64,000 nt of DNA, taken from Pararhodonellum marinum (lineage in GTDB: Bacteria; Bacteroidota; Bacteroidia; Cytophagales; Cyclobacteriaceae). The stretch covers positions 248,001-312,000 of the forward strand of contig NZ_JACEFJ010000005.1 in the NCBI RefSeq assembly GCF_015354735.1, given 5' to 3'. The notes under the pieces were generated by a model, which worked only from the letters and a program-made list of their open reading frames with translations, ran no database searches and was not told the DNA's origin. The first letter of the stretch is position 1, and the number at the start of each line of letters is the position of its first letter. Positions 45,197-53,160 of the stretch are shown piece by piece. A program made the translations under genes and the position numbers.

Positions 45197-45850
45197 TCAG
45201 GTATAAAGGTCCTTTGGATTGGTGGGAATATTTATTTCTTCTATAAAATCTCCATTGGGTCTGAGTTTGATTCCTGTCAGACAACCGTTTCGGTAAGCGC
45301 CTGTATCGATGTTCCATGATTGTGTTTCACCATTGTATTCAGCTCGGCCATTCATACGCGGCGTATGCCCGATGACTTGGGTCTTTTCCAATTTGAGAAG
45401 TGGTTTTCGGTTCCAAAGCACCCCATTCGGATTATCGGGATCCAATGGTGTTTCCGTACTGGAAAATCCTGCATGCGAAACAAGGACATGGTCATTTTCC
45501 CAAGTCAAAGGCAGGTCCTCAAGCCAGGGGATGAGTTTTTTAGGATTGAGCATCAGGGCTTGAAATTGATCTAGGGTATAATTGCCCCCGTTAATCAACC
45601 AGGTTCTAGAGGGTCCTTTTAGGTAATAATCCAGCATAAGTTGTTCATGGTTCCCCCTGAGAAAGACCGTCTGCTCTGGAAAATGGGCTCCTAATTGCTT
45701 GGAATGAAGCAATACATGGGGGGAAAATGCCCCACGGTCAATCTGATCGCCCAGTTGAATGAGGCATTCCTTCTGAGGGTCCCATTTTTCTAGAAGTTCC
45801 AGGTAAGAAAAAAAACACCCATGGATATCGCCGATGATAAAAAGATCCAT
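45197..45850 (-). CDS. PPP-family metallophosphatase (serine/threonine or diadenosine-type)
   Basis: Protein of 217 residues with the full PPP signature: FIIGDIHGCFFS near residue 4, LGDQIDRGAFSP near 33, FLRGNHEQLML near 63 and VLVSHAGFSS near 115; VIGHTPRM near 155 is the last metal-ligand region. Small bacterial PPP enzymes act on phosphoproteins or on Ap4A-like substrates, and the sequence does not decide. It is the first gene of a pair with the CBS/DUF294 protein. Confidence 0.88.
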   Translation of the reverse strand: MDLFIIGDIHGCFFSYLELLEKWDPQKECLIQLGDQIDRGAFSPHVLLHSKQLGAHFPEQTVFLRGNHEQLMLDYYLKGPSRTWLINGGNYTLDQFQALMLNPKKLIPWLEDLPLTWENDHVLVSHAGFSSTETPLDPDNPNGVLWNRKPLLKLEKTQVIGHTPRMNGRAEYNGETQSWNIDTGAYRNGCLTGIKLRPNGDFIEEINIPTNPKDLYT

Positions 45851-46062
45851 AGCGGTTATTAAATAGCATTTAAAGATAGGAAAATTATCCCATGATTATT
45901 ACCGTCATTCAGTAGAATTTAAAGGCATTTTTAGGTTGCAGAATAGACTTGACCGAATAAAAATTGATCTTTGATAAGATTTGGCTGTGCTGGATCTGGT
46001 TTTTTACATTCCCACAAAAATTACTTAAATTCAATCTGTGTAAAGCGCTAAATCATTCTCCT

Positions 46063-47010
46063 ATGAATACAATCAAAACCTTCCTCTCTCTGGCCCTCTT
46101 TCTTTGTTATTATGGTCAAAGCTCATCCGTCCATGGGCAGGCAGTTCAAAATGACCTGTTAGGGGCATGGAACCTCACTTTGGATATGAATGGGAAAGAA
46201 GCCCCCTCATGGCTGGAAGTCAAACTGTCTGGAAATCGGGTTCTGGTTGGACAATTTGTGGGTGATGACGGTAGCGCAAGACCCATATCAAGGGTCAACT
46301 ATGAAGACGGAAAAGTATCCTTCCAGATTCCCCCTCAATGGCAGGATACTGATCAAGATTTGGTATTCGAGGGGCAAATGGTGAACAAGGAACTGACCGG
46401 GACTATCCATCATCCTTCCGGCAACAAATATCCATTTAAAGGTGTCAAAGCCCCTTCTTTGGTGAGAGAGGGAAAACCCACTTGGGGAGATCCCATTGCA
46501 ATTTTCAACGGCAAAGATCTGGGTGGTTGGAAGGCTGATAAAGCTGTCAATCAATGGAAGGTAGAAGAGGGTATACTGGTCAATCCCAGAGCAGGAGCCA
46601 ATTTGATTACAGTAGATACTTTTGAAGATTTTAAGCTTTTGGCTGAATTCCGCTATCCTGAAGGCAGCAATGGCGGTATTTACCTTCGAGGACGGTATGA
46701 GGTGCAGATCGAAGACAACAAAGGAACACCTCCCTCTTCCCTTTACTTCGGAGGGGTTTATGGTTTTGTCAGCCCCAACGAAATAGTGGCCAAATCCCCG
46801 GGAGAGTGGCAGACTTTTGAAATCACTCTAATTGGGAGAAGAGTGAGCATCGTCGCCAATGGCAAGCAAATCATTTGTGACCAAATTATTCCGGGGATTA
46901 CGGGAGGGGCTTTGGATGCTCATGAAGGGCTTCCAGGGCCTATCATGCTGCAAGGAGACCACGGTCCCTTGGAATTTCGGAAATTGGAATTGATCCCAGC
47001 CAAATATTAA
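46063..47010 (+). CDS. Secreted DUF1080 (3-keto-disaccharide hydrolase-like) protein
   Basis: The ATG at 46063 gives a clear signal peptide (MNTIKTFLSLALFLCYY, cleavage probably after VHGQA); the frame continues 33 residues upstream, but that extension looks artificial. The mature part has an N-terminal beta domain (about 25-125) and a DUF1080 jelly-roll with DPIAIFNGKDLGGWKAD near 145, EFRYPEGSNGGIYLRGRYEV near 190 and GPIMLQGDHGPLEFRKLEL near the C-terminus. Some DUF1080 proteins cleave 3-keto-glycosides. No glycoside oxidoreductase partner is adjacent. Confidence 0.88.
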   Translation: MNTIKTFLSLALFLCYYGQSSSVHGQAVQNDLLGAWNLTLDMNGKEAPSWLEVKLSGNRVLVGQFVGDDGSARPISRVNYEDGKVSFQIPPQWQDTDQDLVFEGQMVNKELTGTIHHPSGNKYPFKGVKAPSLVREGKPTWGDPIAIFNGKDLGGWKADKAVNQWKVEEGILVNPRAGANLITVDTFEDFKLLAEFRYPEGSNGGIYLRGRYEVQIEDNKGTPPSSLYFGGVYGFVSPNEIVAKSPGEWQTFEITLIGRRVSIVANGKQIICDQIIPGITGGALDAHEGLPGPIMLQGDHGPLEFRKLELIPAKY

Positions 47011-47196
47011 TAATCGGGTTAAAAGCCATGGTCCGAGGTTGGAAAACTAACATACTTAAAGACAGAAGTGTAGATTCTTTTAATTATCTTTAAAAGAGCT
47101 GTGAAAGCCATATTTAAAGGTGATTTTCCTAAATAGACTTTTACTTTCCTGTCAAAAGTTTAGCTTTTGTTATTGTTGCCACAAGTGAAATTCAAT

Positions 47197-48069
47197 ATGA
47201 AAAACCTTGAACCAGGCATCCGATTCAATGTGTGTAGACTTGGCTCTATGCTTGTTTTTATTTGCCTCTTTTTTAGTGCTTGTACCAATCTGAGGCATGT
47301 TTCCGAATTTTCTGCCAATGCCATCACTAGTTTAGGTCAGTATGAAAATCTAGATTACGGTTTTGAACAGTCCTGCTTGGATAATTGTCTGGAAAGAAAA
47401 ATTGAAACGTTCGATCTGGAAATGAACTGTTCATGCGATGGGGATCAAAAAGCAGACAGTGTAACCTTTCTTCTTTATCAAAACCTGATGACCTATTTCA
47501 GAGGATTGAACAGACTTGCAGCCAATGAATTGACCCGTTTTAATACTTCAGGAATTACAGCGGGCATCCAAGAAGGAAATTTTGGTAGCATCAACATGAA
47601 TCGCCAACAGGTATCAGCCTTTGTGGATTTGGGACAGGTGTTGACCAATTCGGTTACAGGAAACTACAGAAAAAGCAAACTGAAGGCTTATGTAAAAGAA
47701 GCGGATCCGGCTGTTCAGGAGTTGCTGGGGTTCCTACGATTCAACCTATCGGATAACCTAACCCAAAAGGTCAGGGCACAACAGCTCCTTCTCAAAGACA
47801 ATTACTTTTTCTTGTTAAGGGAGCCATCCTTGTCGGAATTGGAGAAGAGATCGGCCACTGGGGAATATTATGAACGGATTCGTAATTTGGAAGGAAATAA
47901 TCGAGAGATCAAAGTATATACATCTTTGCTTGAAAAGCTGGCAGATGGCCATAGGGAATTGGCAGAAAACATCGATCGAATGAAATTTTCTGATCTTCAA
48001 TCCTTGATGTTTGGTTATGCTGAGGATTTGACACAATTGCACCAAGTCTTGAATAAAGTCACGCCTTAA
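47197..48069 (+). CDS. Uncharacterised lipoprotein with a cysteine cluster
   Basis: Not recognised. The ATG at 47197 gives a 290-residue protein with signal ending LFFSACTN (lipobox); an in-frame TTG at 47167 is less likely. Residues about 55-85 hold four close cysteines (SCLDNCLERK and NCSCDGDQ). The remainder is polar and predicted largely helical, with SGITAGIQEGNFGSINM in the middle. It is followed after 10 bases by a small helical protein gene, so the two form a unit of unknown function. Disulfides are plausible in the periplasm or on the surface. Confidence 0.65.
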   Translation: MKNLEPGIRFNVCRLGSMLVFICLFFSACTNLRHVSEFSANAITSLGQYENLDYGFEQSCLDNCLERKIETFDLEMNCSCDGDQKADSVTFLLYQNLMTYFRGLNRLAANELTRFNTSGITAGIQEGNFGSINMNRQQVSAFVDLGQVLTNSVTGNYRKSKLKAYVKEADPAVQELLGFLRFNLSDNLTQKVRAQQLLLKDNYFFLLREPSLSELEKRSATGEYYERIRNLEGNNREIKVYTSLLEKLADGHRELAENIDRMKFSDLQSLMFGYAEDLTQLHQVLNKVTP

Positions 48070-48079
48070 TAGCACTAAA

Positions 48080-48469
48080 ATGGGAGAATTGACAGCAGAA
48101 CAGGTAAATGAACTTGGGAGATTCTTTTTGGATGCCGGGGATGCGGTAGGGCAGTATCTCCGTGAAAATATCCAAAGCCTCAGTACAGAGGAAATGTTGG
48201 AATTGAGGCAACTGAGTCGATCACTGATTTTCAGGGCGGATGCCATGTTTACCCAATCTGCGGGATTGGTTGTGGATGAGGCTGAAGCATCCCTTAGCAA
48301 AATCCAAACAGTGCACGAGAAAATAGAGGGCACACTCAAATCGCTAAAATCGATTGAAAAGGCCATAGAGTTTACAGCCGCCATAGTGGTTCTAGGTGCG
48401 GCGTTGATGAGCAAAAATCCTCAAGAACTCAAAGCTTCTCTAGAAGGGGTGATGAAGCATATCCAATAA
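48080..48469 (+). CDS. Uncharacterised small helical protein
   Basis: Not recognised. 129 residues without a signal peptide; Glu/Leu-rich helices (LSTEEMLELRQLSRSLIF, AEASLSKIQTVHEKIEGTL) followed by a short hydrophobic small-residue stretch AIEFTAAIVVLGAALM near residues 96-111 that could insert in or lie on a membrane. It lies 10 bases downstream of the cysteine-cluster lipoprotein and probably acts with it. Nothing in the sequence suggests an enzyme. Confidence 0.6.
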   Translation: MGELTAEQVNELGRFFLDAGDAVGQYLRENIQSLSTEEMLELRQLSRSLIFRADAMFTQSAGLVVDEAEASLSKIQTVHEKIEGTLKSLKSIEKAIEFTAAIVVLGAALMSKNPQELKASLEGVMKHIQ

Positions 48470-48584
48470 GTTCACCTAATAGTGTAAACAATTGAATTGT
48501 ACGCAATTAAAATAGTGTTTTCCGTATGCTTTTGAAAACAAAAATATTCAAAACCTCGCTTTATTTGCTAGCATTTATCTACCT

Positions 48585-49412
48585 ATGAAATGGCAGGACA
48601 AGCGCATTTGGATTGTGGGTGCTTCCTCAGGAATTGGAGCTGGTTTGGTGAAGGCTTTGGCCACCAAGGAGGCCAAATTGGTACTGTCATCCAGAAGAGC
48701 CAATCTTATGCAGGAACTGGCCGATGAATTTCCTCATGTTGACATCAAGCTATTGGCAGCCGATATGGAAGACATCGAGGTTTTGCCTGAAATAGCCGGC
48801 AAAGCCTGGGATTTTTTTGGGGGATTGGATTATGTTTTTTTTAATGCCGGATTATCCTTGCGGGACCCCGTCACCCTTGCCCAGATAGAGGCGGAGAAAA
48901 AAATCATGCAGGTCAATTTCTGGGCGCCGGTTATTCTTACCAAAGCACTGCTTCCCCTTTTACTTACCTTACCTGAATCACATCTTGTACTTACTTCAAG
49001 CCTTAGTGGAAAATTTGGAGTGCCTAAACTTTCTGCGTATGCGGCCTCCAAACATGCCTTACATGGCTACTTTGAATCCCTGAGAACTGAAACCCATCAG
49101 ACTGGTCTTAAAATCCATTTTGCCATACCTGGTTTTATCAATACGGACATTACTTTTTCAGGAATAAAAGGAGATGGCAGTCCTTATGCCAAAAGACAGG
49201 AAAGCCTGGCACAAGGTATGGATCCCGACATTTGTGCCCAAAAAATCCTTCGGCAATTGGAGAAAGGCAAAGAGGAATTTGCCATCGGCGGAATGGAAAA
49301 GCACATGGTTTGGTTTCACCGTTTGTTTCCCTCCCTATCCAAAAAACTCATGCGCTCCAATCCCGTCCGACAGTTCCGAGAGCTGAAAAAAAAGCTCAAT
49401 CCCTTTGGGTAG
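48585..49412 (+). CDS. Short-chain dehydrogenase/reductase
   Basis: Classical SDR of 275 residues. Cofactor motif IVGASSGIGAGLVKAL near residue 9, FFNAGLS near 86, catalytic Ser in LTSSLSGKFG near 135, and Tyr-x-x-x-Lys in LSAYAASKHALHG near 150. It resembles the DHRS7B/YqjQ-like group, acting on unknown alcohols or ketones. The gene stands alone, convergent with the DeoR regulator (24 bases apart). Confidence 0.85.
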   Translation: MKWQDKRIWIVGASSGIGAGLVKALATKEAKLVLSSRRANLMQELADEFPHVDIKLLAADMEDIEVLPEIAGKAWDFFGGLDYVFFNAGLSLRDPVTLAQIEAEKKIMQVNFWAPVILTKALLPLLLTLPESHLVLTSSLSGKFGVPKLSAYAASKHALHGYFESLRTETHQTGLKIHFAIPGFINTDITFSGIKGDGSPYAKRQESLAQGMDPDICAQKILRQLEKGKEEFAIGGMEKHMVWFHRLFPSLSKKLMRSNPVRQFRELKKKLNPFG

Positions 49413-49436
49413 AACAATTAATCCAAAATCTTGTAA

Positions 49437-50186
49437 TTACATCAATTTCATAAAGTCTTGTCTGAAGGGGTTTAGCAGTTCATCTCCGGGATCTAGTTCT
49501 GTGATCAGCGTATCTATGTCATTTAAATCACAGGTTTTATACCGCTGCACGGTATGGAATTTATCCGAAACACAAAGCAATACAGTTTTTCTAGCTGCCT
49601 TGATCATGGCTTTTTTGACCTGCACCACCTCCCAATCAAATTCGGTAAGCCCGTACTCGGGATCTACATATCCCGTTCCCAGAAAGCAGTAATCCACCTT
49701 CAGCTGGGAAAGGGAATTCACGACCGTCCCTCCAATGGCAAATTTGGCTTCATGCAGCAGTTTGCCCCCTAAAAAGATCACTTCAATCTCCGGAAACTCC
49801 AACAGCTCCATGGCTACATGAAGACTCGGGGTAAATACGGTAATGGAAAGGCGCTTGGGCATCATTTTGGCCACTTCCATATTGGTAGTCCCACCACTCA
49901 TTAAGATCACCTGCCCGTCGGATAACATGGAAACTGCTTTTTCGGCAATATGGATCTTTTTTGACTGAAGATAAATATTGCCATCGTTCTTGGTAAAGTT
50001 CATGAATCCGAAGGAGGTGGCACCACCATGAACCTTTCGGAGTTTGTTGACTTTGTGCAATTCCTTCACATCTCGACGTATAGTATCTATGGACACATCC
50101 AATCCTTCAGCCAAATCCGTCAGTAAAACCCTGTGATGCAGGTACACTTGGTCAAGGATGTACTTTTGCCTTTCCTGTTTCAGCAT
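49437..50186 (-). CDS. DeoR/GlpR-family transcriptional regulator
   Basis: Repressor-type regulator of 249 residues from the ATG at 50186; an in-frame TTG at 50210 would add 8 residues. The N-terminal HTH begins MLKQERQKYILDQVYLHHRV, and the recognition region is VSIDTIRRDVKEL followed by KLRKVHGGA, the DeoR signature. The C-terminal DeoRC sensor domain shows ILMSGGTTNMEVAKM near 100 and YCFLGTGYVDPEYGLTEFD near 170; it normally binds a sugar phosphate. It lies divergent to the GNAT-MFS pair, with 193 bases between, and may regulate that pair. Confidence 0.92.
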   Translation of the reverse strand: MLKQERQKYILDQVYLHHRVLLTDLAEGLDVSIDTIRRDVKELHKVNKLRKVHGGATSFGFMNFTKNDGNIYLQSKKIHIAEKAVSMLSDGQVILMSGGTTNMEVAKMMPKRLSITVFTPSLHVAMELLEFPEIEVIFLGGKLLHEAKFAIGGTVVNSLSQLKVDYCFLGTGYVDPEYGLTEFDWEVVQVKKAMIKAARKTVLLCVSDKFHTVQRYKTCDLNDIDTLITELDPGDELLNPFRQDFMKLM

Positions 50187-50379
50187 GTATTGTTTGGTTA
50201 ATTCGAGCAAAAACTTCCCATAAAATAGTACTTATCTTTTAAAAACAGCAATAAATTGCATGGATTTATTGCAACACGGCATTTTTTTGCCTTATTTCAT
50301 TCCCGGCATGAATATTTTCCCATGTTTAATCTCAACTCTACTTGTTACATATATCTACTACATTTTACTTGGATCTGAA

Positions 50380-50859
50380 ATGAAAGATATGCTCGTCCGC
50401 TTGCTTGAATTACCAGATGTGAAGGAGCTGGAAGACCACCTTAAAACTAAATTCGGTATCATTTTCAAAAGGCCAATAGCCCCGGAAAAAACTTTTGTCA
50501 AAGATTGGGTCAATCTGGAATTTGGTCCACTATGGGCGGATGAAGTGGAGGTCGCATTCAGTAGGATGCCGGTCACCTGTTGGGTAGCACAAGAAGGAAA
50601 TCACATCTTGGGTTTTGCCTGCTATGAATGTACCGCACGCAATTTCTTTGGACCTACCGGCACCATGGAAAGTGCCCGTGGGCAGGGTATAGGCAAAGTG
50701 CTTTTGATCAAAAGTCTTGAATCCATGCGGGAAATGGGCTATGCTTATGCCATCATTGGGGGTGTGGGGCCCGAAAGTTTCTATGAAAAAGCAGTACAGG
50801 CCAAGGTCATCAAGCATTCTGATATAAGCATATATCAAAACCTCCTTAAAAAGCCCTGA
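50380..50859 (+). CDS. GNAT-family N-acetyltransferase
   Basis: The ATG at 50380 gives a 159-residue protein. The frame is open 40 residues upstream, but that stretch is hydrophobic and unlike the family. Acetyl-CoA motif ESARGQGIGKVLLIKSLESM near residues 97-116 (R-x-x-G-I-G), preceded by CWVAQEGNHILGFACYE. The substrate is unknown. Its stop overlaps the MFS transporter start by one base (TGATG), which suggests acetylation of something the transporter brings in, perhaps an amino sugar. Confidence 0.82.
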   Translation: MKDMLVRLLELPDVKELEDHLKTKFGIIFKRPIAPEKTFVKDWVNLEFGPLWADEVEVAFSRMPVTCWVAQEGNHILGFACYECTARNFFGPTGTMESARGQGIGKVLLIKSLESMREMGYAYAIIGGVGPESFYEKAVQAKVIKHSDISIYQNLLKKP

Positions 50860-52157
50860 TGGAAGACAGCAAGCCAAGAAAAAATCCGTGGATCTGGGTA
50901 GCTACCCTCTACCTTACCGAAGGAATCCCTTACGTACTCATCATTACCGTATCTGTGATCATGTACAAAAGACTTGGCGTAGACAATTCAGATATTGGCT
51001 TATACACCAGTTTTTTGTACCTGCCTTGGGTCATCAAACCACTTTGGAGCCCGATGGTGGATCTTTTCAGTACCAAAAGAAGGTGGTTTTTGGGTATGCA
51101 GTTGTTGATGGCGACAGCTTTTATGGGTGTGGGGCTTGCTTTACCTACCAGCCAGTTTTTCATTTTAAGCCTTGCCTGTTTTTGGATAGCGGCTTTCGCT
51201 TCTGCTACCAATGACATCGCCTCAGATGGTTACTACCTGATAGCACTTAAAGAGGATGAACAGTCTTTCTTCATTGGTTTGAGGAGCACCTTTTACCGGG
51301 TGGCCATGATTACCGGTCAGGGCCTGATTGTAATCGTGGCTGGTTACTTGGAACAGACCATGGGCAGCAATGAAAGTGCCTGGTCCTTGACCATGGTCTT
51401 GGTGGGTTCTTTAATGTTTGTACTTACCTTGAGCAATTTCTTCGCAACTCCTGAAGTAGAAACCAAAGCCTATAAGGAAGGTCTTCCCCAAAGACTGAGT
51501 TTTGCGGAAATCTTTGCCTCTTTTTTCCGAAAGAAAAAAATTGGGGTGGCTTTGGCCTTTGTTCTTTTGTACCGTTTGGGTGAATCCCAATTGGTAAAAA
51601 TGGCTTCCCCTTTTCTATTGGATGAGCGAGAAGTGGGTGGCTTGGGGCTGACCACAAGTGAGATTGGATGGATTTACGGGACCTTGGGCATCATAGCACT
51701 ATCCATAGGAGGCATTATTGGGGGAATAGTGATTTCGAGGCAAGGTCTGGGCAGGTGGATGCTGCCCATGATCCTGGCGCTCAATGTGCCAAATGCGTTC
51801 TATGTTTTCTTGGCCTATTGGCAACCTGAATCTCTGATTTTTCCGGCCATAGTAGTGGTCATCGAACAGCTGGGATATGGTTTTGGCTTTGCGGCTTTTA
51901 TGGTTTATCTGATCTACATAGCAGAAGGTGCGTCCAAAACCTCCCATTATGCCATAGCCACTGGATTTATGGCACTGGGCATGATGCTGCCCGGGATGAT
52001 CAGCGGATTTATGCAGGAATGGCTGGGGTACAGGGATTTTTTCATATGGGTCGTGATCACAGCAGTGCCGGGCATCCTGATGGTCAAGTACGTTGATTTT
52101 CCCAGAGACTTTGGGAAGAAGAAAGAGATTCCCCAAAAGCTTCATAAGACGGATTGA
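50859..52157 (+). CDS. MFS transporter, AmpG/muropeptide-permease-like
   Basis: Major facilitator of 432 residues with about 12 membrane segments. The start NPWIWVATLYLTEGIPYVLI and ASATNDIASDGYYLIAL near residue 112 resemble the AmpG (PAT) branch, which imports anhydro-muropeptides or amino sugars. Context includes a GNAT enzyme overlapping upstream, a DeoR regulator, and a GH3 enzyme 1 kb downstream of NagZ-like appearance. Transport of cell-wall sugars is therefore a reasonable inference, but it is not shown. Confidence 0.82.
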   Translation: MEDSKPRKNPWIWVATLYLTEGIPYVLIITVSVIMYKRLGVDNSDIGLYTSFLYLPWVIKPLWSPMVDLFSTKRRWFLGMQLLMATAFMGVGLALPTSQFFILSLACFWIAAFASATNDIASDGYYLIALKEDEQSFFIGLRSTFYRVAMITGQGLIVIVAGYLEQTMGSNESAWSLTMVLVGSLMFVLTLSNFFATPEVETKAYKEGLPQRLSFAEIFASFFRKKKIGVALAFVLLYRLGESQLVKMASPFLLDEREVGGLGLTTSEIGWIYGTLGIIALSIGGIIGGIVISRQGLGRWMLPMILALNVPNAFYVFLAYWQPESLIFPAIVVVIEQLGYGFGFAAFMVYLIYIAEGASKTSHYAIATGFMALGMMLPGMISGFMQEWLGYRDFFIWVVITAVPGILMVKYVDFPRDFGKKKEIPQKLHKTD

Positions 52158-52190
52158 GCCAAGATTTTTTCTTTTTAAAAACTCAAAAAG

Positions 52191-52649
52191 TCAGTTTTTT
52201 CCAAAACTATACCTCAAACCAATATTGGCCCGCAGGTTAAAGAATTCAGAAGCCAGAAAGGCATTGGGCATGGCTTCCAATAAAACCCCAAAATTCCGGT
52301 TCGATTGGATGGGTTTGAAAGTCATACCGATAGGAATTCCCAGTCGTACTTCGTCAGAAAAATAATATCCCAGACTAAGCCCAAGATGGATATTGTACCA
52401 ATCATCCCGAACAAGGTTTTTGTTGAAATATCCTTCTATACCAAAAGCATAATCTAAAACATCACTGGCCGAGAACCGCAATTCCCCGAAATAAGCTTTG
52501 TCCATATCTGATCCGATTCCTACCTGTCCGGTTATGCCGGAATGATAGACACCCACATGGATAGGCTGAAGTTTGCTTTGGGCTTGCGTATGAAAACTAT
52601 AAAATCCTGATAACACAAATATGAATAACAGGGTCTTTCGAAATGTCAT
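52191..52649 (-). CDS. Small outer-membrane beta-barrel-like protein
   Basis: 152 residues with a signal peptide (TLLFIFVLSGFYSFHTQAQS, cleavage near HTQA). The rest alternates polar and hydrophobic residues in short strands (YFGELRFSASDVLDYAFGIE, IHLGLSLGYYFSDEVRLGIP) and ends in ANIGLRYSFGKN, with an aromatic residue close to the C-terminus as in barrel proteins. No specific family recognised; convergent with the MFS gene. Confidence 0.65.
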   Translation of the reverse strand: MTFRKTLLFIFVLSGFYSFHTQAQSKLQPIHVGVYHSGITGQVGIGSDMDKAYFGELRFSASDVLDYAFGIEGYFNKNLVRDDWYNIHLGLSLGYYFSDEVRLGIPIGMTFKPIQSNRNFGVLLEAMPNAFLASEFFNLRANIGLRYSFGKN

Positions 52650-52760
52650 ATAAATTAAGGTTTAGATAAGGATCAGGAACAATAGTTAATTTAGACTGGT
52701 TATCCGCTTCTTTGCCACCAACTCAATATTCTTCTTCAAAAGGGTCGGAAGTCCGAAGTC

Positions 52761-52900
52761 ACCCGCCTTTCGTCGGGCAGGCCCGCCTTTCGTCGGGCAG
52801 GCCCGCCTTTTGTCGGGCAGACCCGCCTTTTGTCGGGCAGGCCCGCCTTTTGTCGGGCAGGCCCGCCTTTTGTCGGGCAGGCCCGCCTTTCGTCGGGCAG
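52761..52900. repeat. Seven tandem 20-bp palindromic units
   Basis: Units start every 20 bases from 52761: consensus GCCCGCCTTTYGTCGGGCAG, varying only at the first base and the Y. Each unit can form a GCCCG/CGGGC stem, and the junctions (CGGGCAGGCCCG) are also self-complementary, so alternative folds exist. The block is far more GC-rich than its surroundings. Frames open through it on both strands, but they are translation artefacts of the repeat. It lies between the outer-membrane protein gene and the GH3 gene. The rest of the 511-base gap 52650-53160 holds little; TAGCTTTG at 53074-53081 could be a GH3 -7 element. Confidence 0.9.
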
Positions 52901-53160
52901 GGATGTACGGGAGATTTCAGTTTGGTGGCGAGAACTAGATTGAATTACCATTTTACCTGCATCATTGCGTACATACATGAATTAGAATTCAAAGCTTTTG
53001 TAGAAAGAAGGCAATGATACAAATAAAACTTTATTTCTATGAATTGGGATAGTCAAAATTAAGTTTGATTCCATAGCTTTGGTGTCAAATTAAAGTTTCT
53101 ATCATTTATGGGGTGGATAACTTCAGAAGCAGCTACCCTCGACTTTATTAAGCCTAACAA

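Noticed and set aside
45964-46062. 33-residue upstream extension of the DUF1080 protein
   Set aside because: It would place 33 residues before an obvious signal peptide starting at the ATG at 46063.
50260-50379. N-terminal extension of the GNAT protein with a hydrophobic segment
   Set aside because: The upstream 40 codons look like translated non-coding sequence, and the ATG at 50380 gives a normal GNAT length.
52712-53017. Open frames of about 80-100 codons on both strands through the 20-bp array
   Set aside because: Their repeated Arg/Ala/Gly/Pro composition is a direct translation of the 20-bp repeat; no start context or family resemblance.
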